In this document: in pieces, positions 13,107 through 22,948 of the stretch
How the letters are laid out: each line of letters opens with the position of its first letter
How positions within the stretch are numbered: position 1 is the stretch's first letter
Assembly (NCBI GenBank): GCA_963576565.1
Contig: OY755042.1
Location: 109,855,314-109,919,313, forward strand
Reading direction: 5' to 3'
Source of the DNA: Aspidapion aeneum
Lineage: Eukaryota; Arthropoda; Insecta; Coleoptera; Brentidae
Length of the DNA: 64,000 nucleotides
Notes under the pieces: generated by a model
Databases searched by the model: none
The model's input: only the letters and a program-made list of their open reading frames with translations
Told to the model about the DNA's origin: nothing
Made by a program: the position numbers and the translations under genes

Positions 13107-14173
13107 CAACATAAGCGAGATATAAGGGTTTAATAAAAATACAATTATTTCAAAAACTCTCTGTATTAGCGTAACTACGGGGTATGCCAAAAATCTGATT
13201 ACACCATTTTTAAGGGCTCAAAACAATAGCAGGTAAGGTGCATCAGAAAATTAATATCTTTAATAATAACCGAGTTTCTCATTTAATCCCATCGAAAATG
13301 GAACACGCTGTACTGTGGACTAATGTTCTTTAAAAGAAAGGACTGTTGTTATTACAGACTAGGATCCTCTACTATATATCGTGTGTCATATCTGTCACCA
13401 TTGCAAACGAAAGAGAAATAGGATATTATATGGAATTCTTTAAATTTTGACTTTTTTATCACCCTGTAAATAATAATAATGAATAGTTGGTAATGTTCAA
13501 TTCATTCTTGAAAAGGCCTGTCATTAAGGTGGCTGGTTTTTTTTTGCAAAATGAAATCTATCATTAAATCAAAAACACCTTTCATTTTCCTTTAATCAAA
13601 ATTGTAATAATGGATCCATTCAAGTTTTTTGCGCGGATTTCTCATAGGATACTTTGATATTTATGTCTATACATGCAAACCATAATAGCTTACATTTGAT
13701 TTATGACTTTGATGTGTATAAATCATTTAATAGGTATCCTGGTTTTAAAAAAATGGGGTAATGTTTTCGACGAAAAAATGTTTTTCAGATTTATATTTTG
13801 ACCTATCTCTGCAATATCGTCGTGACGTCTGTCCGTGTTTGTGTGTGTGAGTGTATATCTGTCTGTAACACGATAGCTCCTAAACCACCAATCCGATTTT
13901 CATGAAACTTTCAGGTAAAATAGTGTACAATACTGTAAAGAATTCATTAGATTTTGGTCAAAATCCATTAATGCCAATTACAATTTCTTGACAGTTTAAA
14001 AATTGAAAGTATGCTAACTTCTTAACGAAGCATCGCATCAATATGCGGAATATTGTAGAACACATTTTTGTCAATAATTTATGTATAAAAAACTTCGTGG
14101 GAGCTTCCGTTTCTGATATATTTACAAAAACTGTTTTCAAAGTCGATATAGTGTGAAGTTCACTTGGAGTGTG
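13107..14173. other. No gene seen
   Basis: Contains a CCGATTTTCATGAAACTTTC stretch near 13890 that recalls the composite-element repeats, otherwise AT-rich spacer. Confidence 0.45.
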
Positions 14174-14180
14174 CTAATGG

Positions 14181-14367
14181 CAGTGGCGCACCCAGGAATA
14201 TGTCTTGGGAGGGGCCCGAGGCCTCTTGGGGGGCCCGAAGCCTCATGATGTCGAATTTTAAGCTATTTTTTGTATTTTTTCATGAACTATGTAGAAAATA
14301 TGTAAAAAAATCCAAGGCTTGGGGGGGGGCCCGGGCCCCGATGCCCCCCCCCCTGGGTACGCCCATG
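14181..14367. mobile_element. hAT-type MITE with G-rich interior
   Basis: Inverted ends CAGTGGCGCACCCAGG and CCTGGGTACGCCCATG; CTAATGG is duplicated at 14174-14180 and 14368-14374. The interior has opposed GGGGCCC runs able to form a strong hairpin. 187 bases. Confidence 0.82.
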
Positions 14368-14430
14368 CTAATGGGCTAGGAAGTTATCAGATCCATTTAT
14401 TTTTATTGCATCCGTGTATCCAGGTTCGTG

Positions 14431-15001
14431 TTCTGGGCACGAGGGAAATGAGGCCGCAGACCTAGCAGCGAGGAAAGCGGCATCTGCCGAATTTTTCGGC
14501 CCCGAGCCAGCCCTGGGGATATCATACAATGGTGCTAAATCAACCATATTAAAATGGATGGAGAATAGCTTCCAACAATACTGGATAAATATACCAGAAC
14601 TGGCTCACTCTAAAGAGTTCATTAAAGGACTTTGTAGAAACAGAGCCAGTAACATTATTGGACTTACCAGACAGGAGATACGTATAGTGACTGGTCTTTT
14701 TACGGGTCACTGTCGACTGAGAGTACCCATGCACAGAATGGGACTAACAGAAGAGACCGAATGTAGACTCTGTATGGAGGATGACGAAACAGTCAGACAT
14801 GTACTGTGCGAATGTCCGGCTATTGCACGTTTACGTCAGAATACTTTCGGTAAACCTCAGATCGACTCAGAAGATCTGAACAGTGTCTCACCCAAACTGA
14901 TAGCCGGCCTTTTTGGAGGATTAGGCATACAGTGGTGAGAAACCACTCAAAAGTGAGCCACAATAGACCCACTGGTGGTCACACTATGAATCATCATCAT
15001 C
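14431..15001 (+). mobile_element. 5'-truncated LINE with RNase H end and 13-bp target duplication
   Basis: The element starts inside the RNase H domain (SGHEGNEAADLAARKA), runs open to the stop at 14936-14938, and has a CxxC...H...C knuckle (CRLCMEDDETVRHVLCEC). It ends in TCATCATCATCAT. ATCCAGGTTCGTG occurs exactly at 14418-14430 and 15002-15014, a perfect target site duplication. The first residues upstream of 14431 are flanking DNA. Jockey/I-type superfamily is likely. The open frame suggests a fairly recent insertion. Confidence 0.9.
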
Positions 15002-15014
15002 ATCCAGGTTCGTG

Positions 15015-16744
15015 ATCCGTTGATCTCGCTACTTTTTACATAACCTGGGTATATTAACAAATACACAATTTAAAATCTTATTGAAGTCCGTGGAGCGGGC
15101 GATTCGCGCACCGCCATATGCCCAAATATGGCGGCGAGCGTTGGCAGCTTGACTTAAGTGCGGCCTTGTTAGTATTCCACACCCATCTCGCTCCTATTTA
15201 TTCATTTTTACGGGTTTTTCTCTTTTTCTATCATATTAAATTTATACAATTTTGTTACAATAAAATACAACAATGTTTGTAGCCCTCAATGTTCTGCATT
15301 TATTGTTACGAGTTCACAACAACAAATAAAAACAAATATCAAAAACGATATGTCAATTTATTTCGACTGTTCAGTATACAAAAACGCACTTAAACTCACT
15401 ACTCAAAACGGCTTATTACCTTCGTGTTAATATCTCGCTATTCCTACAGCTCGTTCTCTCTGACTAGTTCTCGTTGCGCGATGTCCGGCCTGATATAGGG
15501 TCTTCGATATTTCGTGAACAATCTATCCTTTTTCGATACTAGAAGATTCGCGTCCAAGTACGATTGTGTCATAGATAACGTAACTAAAACGACACATAAT
15601 ACAACCATAAGATAAGTCAAGCTAATACTACACTAAACCTAAATAAATTCTAACTATAAAACTTAAATAACTTAAATTTGTAACAATATTTTGATAAAAG
15701 AAAAAATGTTTTACACCTTGCTTTATCTTAAGGTTCTAGAAAGTTTCTTTATGGACCTTGGCCAGAATGGAAGGAGGTTTTTTGCAATATTTTTTTTCGT
15801 CATTCCACCAAACTTTTATGAAGATAAAAGATTATAATTATAATTTATAATTAAAGAACTTATTATGGTTACATTTTTAAGATATATTTGAATTTTTTGT
15901 TGTTATTTTGTGTAGAAATTATAGCAAAAACTTTTGAAATTCATTAGGAAAATTCAAAATTTCAAGAACTTTGCAAAATATGAGCTTTAAACAACAATCT
16001 AGATCTATTTGTCCAATAGAAATTAATATTTTTCACTTAAAATAGTTCATAGAAACACCGCTTTATTTTTTAAGTGACGAATAAACGGCTGAATTTTCGT
16101 GAATATACCCGTGCATGCGCGGTGAAATAAACTAATTTTTAACCAATTTTTAGTAACTTAAAATTGCTTTTAAGATAAAACTTGCTTAAACATTTTGAAA
16201 AAATAAACAAAATATAGAAATATTTTTTACAAATTGCAGATTTTTTTTATATAAAAATCTGCATTGAGAAGTATGGAGGGCTTGGCGTGATTTCTGACAA
16301 TAATTTTAATTTTTCGTTTTCCAAGGCACACCATATTCTACCGATTCCGCCTTCTTTGATTCAGTATTCGAGTGAAATTTGAACGAAAAAGACGCGCGCC
16401 ATTTTGTTTTAAAAGTGCGAGTTGTATCTCTGTTCTGCTATGGTGTAAACTTCGATACATAATAGGATTTTGAGATACTGTTTTTTTAGTTGACAAAAGC
16501 GCAAATCGTTAATTTATACAGCTTGTGACAAAAGTCTGACCATTACGCGATCTTTGCGTAGAGGATTTTTGACTTTTTTCAAGTTTTTGTGCCATTCGAT
16601 TGTTGCATAAAGTGATTTGCGTCGTGCAAAATTAAGAAATGATAAAGGTATTTACTACAAAAAATTCAAGATTGACATAAAATGGCTCCACACAAATAAA
16701 ATCGAGAAAATTAGAAAAAACTGTTTCATTTTTTGTTTCTAATA
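15015..16744. other. No gene seen
   Basis: AT-rich spacer with a short GC-richer patch at 15085-15190 (GCGATTCGCGCACCGCC). No coding or repeat assignment. Confidence 0.45.
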
Positions 16745-17955
16745 GCTACTACTACTATGTCGGTTTAGAACGTTTTTCTACGTTGTCCGACGCCTGTTCT
16801 CCACCTCCTTCGATTCTGACAATCATCTTCTGTTAAGTTTTTTTGATTCATTGATCTTTGGATTGACTGCTGCCATTCTAGTTTAGGGCGCCCTCTTTTT
16901 CTGCGCCCTATTAGTTACCATTCTAAGACCTGCTTTAGTAATCTTTTGTCATTCATCCGTTGTACATGGCCGTACCATTTCAGTTGTTTTTTCCTCGATT
17001 CCCATTCTTTCTTTTATGATCTCATTTCTTATGTGATTTGTTCTTGATATTCTCATTGATCTTCTTATTGCATCCATTTCGACACTCCATTTTTGTTTTG
17101 TATTTTTCTGTTACGCGACAAGTCTTTATTCCATACAACAGCGTGCTTTTCACTATTGTTTCATATATATGTTAAATTTTACATTCTTTGTTATCTCTCT
17201 GCTCCATAAAATACTGTTAAGACATCCAATAACCTTTTTTGCTTTTACTATTCTTTTTTCCAGTTCTTTACATCCTGTTCCTGTCTTATAAAATGTGACA
17301 CCCAAGTATATATACTCATATATTGTTTGTCCATTGTCTAGTTCTAACTCCCTTGATTCTTTCCAATACATAAGTACTATGTCTTGTCAACGTTCACTGT
17401 TAATCCCCACTTTTGGTATTCTTCCGTTAACTTTCTTATTATATACTCCATGTCTTCTTTATCATTAGCTACAATTACTTGGTCTTCAGCAAACTCTAGT
17501 GTGTATATGGTAAATCGGTTGTTAAGTTGTATTCCCATGCCGTGTACTGTACGTTTCCAGTTTTTTAAAGCTACTGTAATATATATTTTAAAAAGAGTTG
17601 GAGAGATACAACATCCCTGTCTTAAGCCTTTCGTTACCAGGAATTCTTCTGAAAGTCGATTTACAACTTTAATTTTAGATTTTGACCCTTTGTATAGTTA
17701 TTTTATCGCTTTTATGTATGTATGATTGATATTAGTTTGCTCACTGTCTATAATTTTTCTACTGGAACGCTATCATAAGCTTTTTGTAGGTCCACAAAGG
17801 TAACACGAGTCTCTATATTTCTGGCACTCCTTTTCTCCTTTTAAGACAAAAAAAAACATTATCACTATAAGATCTGCCTGCACAAAACCCAGTTTGCTCT
17901 TCTTCATGAAAATAATTCTCTATTAGATCTCTAAGATAGGCACTTTTGTAAATAA
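16745..17955 (-). pseudogene. Decayed LINE reverse transcriptase, family 1 copy B
   Basis: Homologous to 1226-2500 through most of its length, with the same TAGTAGTAG-type tail at 16745-16757. The catalytic motif reads FAED instead of FADD near 17480, and several indels and stops break the frame. It is dead by sequence. Confidence 0.82.
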
Positions 17956-18208
17956 AAAGCGCAGAATTTTCACATTTCTTTTTTTGGTGTCCGTCAAGTC
18001 ACACCTACTTGTAAAATGCAAGAAATATTTATCCAACGCAGTCTTACCATATTTATTTCTTCGGTTAGTGATTGCAATCAAACCGATAATTTTTTTTGTA
18101 AATCTTGTATTTCCTAATTTGTAACAACATTTAAACGATATCCGCGAGGGAAACCAAAATGCACAACAAATGGGTTTTTTGCGTACTGTTCACTTTAGCT
18201 TCTGCTAC

Positions 18209-18702
18209 TGACCAACAGTATTTTATGGAGCAGAGAGATAAAAAAAGAATCTAAAATTTAACATATATGAAACAATGGTAAAAAGCACGCTGTTGTATGG
18301 AATAGAGACTTGTCGCGTAACAGAAAAATACAAAACAGAAATGGAAAGTGTCGAAATGGATGCAATAAGAAGATCAATGTGAATATCTAGAACAGATCAC
18401 ATAAGAAATGAGATCATAAAAGAAAGATTGGGAATCGAGGGAAGCATAACGGATAACATCACTAAAAGGCAACTGATATGGTACGGGCATGTACAACGGA
18501 TGAACGACGAAAAATTACCAAAGCAGGTCCTAGAATGGCAACCAATAGGGCGCAGAAAAAGAGGGCGTCCTAAACTAGAATGGCAACAGTCAATCTAAAG
18601 ATCAATGAGTCAAAAAAATCTGACAGAAGATGATTGTCAGGATCGAAGGAGGTGGAGAATAGGCGTCGGATAACGTAGAAAAACGTTCTAAACCGACATA
18701 AT
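18209..18702 (+). pseudogene. Decayed LINE fragment, family 1 copy C (inverted to copy B)
   Basis: A 5'-truncated copy holding only the C-terminal part (GIETCRVTEKYK-like segment through RRKRGRPKLEWQQ) with in-frame stops. It ends in CGACATAATAATAAA. Together with copy B 250 bases away it forms an inverted pair that could fold as RNA. Confidence 0.8.
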
Positions 18703-18711
18703 AATAAAAAT

Positions 18712-20512
18712 ACTTGCCAACGAACGTCCACAGCAAAGATGTCGGTTTGCTTCGTTTCTTCTTCGTTATCCCTCGTATGTCTTCGATTCCTTTTTGCTAC
18801 AAAACTTGACCAAAAAAATATATTCATTTAATTAATTCAAAACATACCATTTAAACAATAATTCATATATTTTTGTACACCGTAGGCATAAAATATAGTA
18901 CCCTGTACAGGGTGTCCCAAATTGTCCCAAGTTATTTTTTTAGGGTTTTAATCTTAGAGTAATATAATATTTTTGTTGCTCTGAGGTTTTAATAGAAAAG
19001 GTGTCTATTATATTGTGTCTATTGCTTTGTCTTGTGAAAATTTATTTTCTTTTGTGACAATAAAGTATTTTTGATTTGATTTGATTTATTAATTTATAAT
19101 TAATTATTGAAATTTGAAAAGTCTACATTTTAAAAGATCGTTTATAAATTTTTTATTAATACAAGTTCAATTTTTCTCTCCTATCGAATTTGAAACACCC
19201 TGTACCTATAATTTTATCTAATTTTTGTGTTGGTGTTTTGTAGAGGTCGTTTTCGGCGAGGAATAACATTGGATATCTCCATTTTGAGCAAAAGGAAAGT
19301 GCTTGTCATATTTGGAGCGGATGTAAAATAAACCATTTTTTTAATGGTTTTTGAGAGTCCTGACCTTGATTTCTACAGAAAAAATAGTGTTATTTGAAAA
19401 AAAACATTTCTCCACGAACAATACCTACTCTCTTTTAAAAACTGTTATTAAAAAAATATTAAAAAGTGACTAATAAAATAATTGTAGACAATATTGACTT
19501 TTATGAAGTTATAAGTATATAAAGTTTGAGTTTTTACAAACAAAAAGTTGAAGTTCGATAATGGTTGTACACGGAGGAAGAAATATTATGGTCAGGACGC
19601 AGTCTATATGGAATAATAATGACAGGTAAATTTTATAAATCCCTTCATAGACCACAAAGTGCAAATACCATGTACGTTTTGGAAGGGAAAAACCTAATAA
19701 AAGCATGAAAACTATTAAAAATGAAAGAAAATATATCACAGCCAGCAGGAAAAATAAATTAGACTCGATCCGAGTTGTTAGGAAGAAATGGCGTAAGCTT
19801 TTAGGGGTAGAGAGTAGTTTTTCACGGTTTTTTACGAAACTAGATCTCCTATCGAAAAAAGTTAAGTACAAAAGTTATAGCTAACGAAAAGATCTACAAC
19901 TTTCCTTTAAAGCATGTTTTTATCCTAAATGTTTCCGAGAATAATCGAAAAAAAAACTGTTTTTTCCTTTTTGATTGTTATCTTCCAATTGTTTTGTTTT
20001 TTACATAATTTGGTTGAAACATACCTACCCTGTTAATTATCGTAATTATTTTACATCAAAATATTTATTTTTATTTTTTATTGTAATTTTGAACCTAAAA
20101 ATATTTTTATCCAAAAATACCCAAGCTCTGGAACCAGTTTTTGAAAAAACGCCCGTCGTTCTTTTCGCGGAAACTTTTAGTTTAAATGGTGTAAAAAAAC
20201 AAACATGAAAGAATTTGCCAGGAAACAGATTTTAAGTAGTTTAAAAAATACCAAAATAAAATACTGCATTATAATATAAATTCCATCTTGTTTGTACTAT
20301 TATTATTTTTCATCTTATCAGTTTCGCGTTTACAGGCAAATTTTTCCATAGTAATAATAATAATGATATATTTTATTTGCAGCAAAAGCTATAGATTATG
20401 GAGATAATTTAAATAATAAATAAAAAAAATAGTTGCCAATAGTATATTTATTATTTTACACCATCTAAAAATACATGATCCTACGGCAAAAATGAATACA
20501 CTACTTGTTTCC
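18712..20512. other. No gene seen
   Basis: AT-rich; includes a GTACAGGGTGTCCC end at 18894 and CACCCTGTAC at 19196, probably the limits of a 310-bp decayed element. The frames at 19509 and 19975 are hydrophobic AT-rich by-products. Confidence 0.45.
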
Positions 20513-21278
20513 AGTACTCTCCTTGCGGACACTATTAAGCGGACACTCCCTTTAGGCGGACAAATTTGTTGGAAACAAGCTTTTCCCTATTTCTTTACAT
20601 GTAAAATTCACTCCTATAATCGGACACCCTAGTAACCGGACGCGAACCTCTTACAACAGGACGGAGTACTGCACGATATGGGCATAAATATTATGTAGTA
20701 TGTTGGCAACAACGCACTCGGCAGCCGGGGAATTACCTCGTTCCGTTTTAATGCGGAGACTAAATACTTTTGTCGTATTTACAACATATTTTATTTTGCG
20801 GGACTGCTGTGTTTTATTTTTATTGTTCAGTTGGGTAGTAATGTTTGAAATGGCGCCTAGTAAAAAACTTCTTAGTTTACGTGAAAAAATGGAAGTTGTT
20901 AATGTTTCGGAGAAGGAGCATCTATCTGCACGAAAGATCGCTGAAAAATTTAATATCGTAAAAATTATTCATATATAATATAAATATATTAAAATTTCGC
21001 AGTTCTCTTTTATAAGCGGACACAGGGCCGTATCTGAGGAAGGGTTTTGGGGGTTTAAACCCCCTTAGAAAAATAAATAGGAATGTGTTTTTTAACCTTT
21101 TTTTCGTGAAAACCTATTAAAAAATTGTAGTTTTTTTTTTTAACCCGCAATTTTTCAAATTCCACTGGCCTTACCCCCCCCCTCACAAATTTTGGTCCAG
21201 ATACGGCCCTGAGCGGACACCTCCAATATGCGGACAAAATCGACGAAACCGAGTGTCCGCTTATAGGAGGTTTCACTG
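20513..21278 (+). mobile_element. pogo/Tigger-like element remnant
   Basis: From the ATG at 20850 it encodes MAPSKKLLSLREKMEVVNVS then EKEHLSARKIAEKFNIVK, the N-terminal DNA-binding helix-turn-helix of CENP-B/pogo transposases, and stops at 20978. The ends repeat GCGGACACT-type motifs in opposite sense (20527 and 21250-21262), as in Tigger-like TIRs. No catalytic DDE domain remains, so it is non-autonomous. A hAT MITE is nested inside. Confidence 0.7.
21023..21211. mobile_element. hAT MITE nested in the pogo remnant
   Basis: Ends CAGGGCCGTATCTG and CAGATACGGCCCTG are inverted; the 8-bp target AGCGGACA is present at 21015-21022 and 21212-21219. 189 bases. Eight-base duplication plus CAGGG ends is the hAT signature. 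Confidence 0.9.
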
Positions 21279-21640
21279 TACTGTACTGTACACTGTTATT
21301 TTCGAATAAAAATGGTTTTTAGTTTCAAAATTAAATTAAAATTTAAAAATTAAAGGAGAAAACCCTGTTCCCATTCTCAATTTTAACTTTTGATATTAAG
21401 TTTCCCCATTTTAATATATATATAGCATGAGAAATTATCTTAAGTAGTGCTTTAAAATGCTCACTGCAAAGTGCAGACAGGTTGTTCGCAACCTATAATC
21501 TAATAATAAAATAAATGATAAAAAAATCAAGGTGCACATATAAAATACATAAATACTGCACGAGAAAGATTGCCTACGAAGCTGCTTGCGAGATAATGCT
21601 TCAAAATGTCAACAGGTAGCGTGTGCAACACGATTTCAAG

Positions 21641-21805
21641 CAGTGGCGTATATAGAAAAATATTTCAGGGGGGGCCCGAACAGTTTCGGGAGGGGCCCGA
21701 GACCCCATGAGTCCGTATTTTATGCGTGTATTCATGAAATATGTGGAAAATATCCACAAAATCTTAGCTTCGGGGGGGGCAGGCCCCCCCCCTTATATAC
21801 GCCAC
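21641..21805. mobile_element. hAT-type MITE, same G-rich family
   Basis: Ends CAGTGGCGTATATA and TATATACGCCACT; flanks ATTTCAAG (21633) and TTTTCAAG (21806) differ by one base. The interior shares GGGGGGGCCCGA with 14181-14367. Confidence 0.8.
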
Positions 21806-22185
21806 TTTTCAAGTATTCAAGTTCAATTTCGCAATTATCTGAATTATTATTATCGTTTAAGAAGGTATATGAATTTAAATAATTGACGATAAATATAGGG
21901 AAAAACATATAACAGAAACAAGTTTTGAAGAAAAAAAATTGTATTTATATTGATTTTTTTTCGTATGAAATCAATAATTTTTTGTATTCTTTTCTTGCTC
22001 ACGATTTTTCAATTCTTACCTTTAAATGTAAGAATAGTCGAGATGCAAAAAAAATATTTAATTACACTACAAATAGGTTCTGCACTAGAATTACGTAATT
22101 CACATTTATCAATAATTATTGAAAGTCTTTCGCAACGTTTTATTTTTCCCAGGTGTTAACTGAGGTGTGCTACATTGAAAGACTC

Positions 22186-22360
22186 CCCAGGGTATGTTCT
22201 CAATAATTATTATAATTTTTTCTATTGCACACCCTTGAATGTGAAGCCGACAAACAGTCAACATCTCCTGAATATGCCATCCACTCGAGATGGCGAAACG
22301 TCGAGAACGAATTTCCAACGACGACGGCCGAACAGCCCGAAAGCACACCCACGCTGTATA
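22186..22360 (+). mobile_element. Penelope-like element remnant
   Basis: A GC-richer island containing CGAAACGTCGAGAACG, characteristic of arthropod Penelope-like retroelement ends, and a degenerate hammerhead ribozyme at 22264-22306. No reverse transcriptase or GIY-YIG nuclease frame is visible. Confidence 0.5.
22264..22306 (+). ncRNA. Degenerate hammerhead ribozyme (Penelope type)
   Basis: Stem I TCTC/GAGA (22264-22267 and 22303-22306), core start CTGA, stem II GCCATC/GATGGC (22276-22281 and 22289-22294), then GAAAC and GTC. The order fits the short-stem-III hammerheads of Penelope-like elements. The conserved CTGATGA reads CTGAATA here, so it should be inactive. Confidence 0.5.
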
Positions 22361-22444
22361 TGGTTTATATATTTACTCAATGCTATTGCTTTTTGATTTT
22401 TAGTTTCTCTTGTATTTAGAAGATGACGCTACTCTTAAAAGCAC

Positions 22445-22650
22445 ATGGTTTTATTTAGCACACGTAAGAACATTAAGTGCCTATAACAGAAAACAGTTGT
22501 CTGTCAAAACTTATTGGGTTCCATTAGATTTTGAAACTCCGTGGGTCATAGCTGCAAAGCTTTTAAGAAACCCACGGAAAAAATGCAATAGAAACAAAAT
22601 AATTTTTGCCACAAAAACTTGTGATCTAAATTTAGTACGTACCGAGATAA
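22445..22650 (+). mobile_element. Diverged CAAGTTTCGTGG-family copy
   Basis: Aligns with 53895-54060 (ACAGTT...CTGTCAA, TCCATTAGATTTTG, AACCCACGGAAAAA, then CACAAAAACTTG). It explains the 91-codon frame here, which is not a gene. It lies about 190 bases before the first visible slingshot exon. Confidence 0.6.
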
Positions 22651-22836
22651 ATAATGCGATAATAAGGTCCTCTATTGGGAAATAACTGAACACTAAGCAG
22701 GTTTAATTATACTCGAGACACCTAGTTACTTTTGCTGAAACGAAATTTGAGAGAACAATACTTTTATAAATGAAAGCACATTCATATGTATTTTTTTTAT
22801 TTTGGGTTTTTAAATTTGTTTTGTTTTTATTTTCAG

Positions 22837-22948
22837 GTCCGCCCTCCAAACATTGCACAAAGTGAGCGCCAAGGCACGCGATCTCAACTACTTCCAGCCT
22901 CAGCCGGGAGGTGCCGCTACACATCACGCATGGGTCGACTACTACAAG
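22837..22948 (+). CDS. ssh: slingshot exon a: end of the SSH N-terminal domain
   Basis: Acceptor TTTTCAG and donor GTTAGT. The first base completes a codon from a missing exon; a Trp codon would fit the family. It reads SALQTLHKVSAKARDLNYF and ends HAWVDYYK, matching the segment just before the linker to DEK-C. It is 112 bases and leaves phase 0. Confidence 0.93.

Noticed and set aside
1..22836. Upstream slingshot exons
   Set aside because: I looked for the SSH N-domain segment that should precede SALQTLHKVS and a donor in matching phase, and found none I could support.
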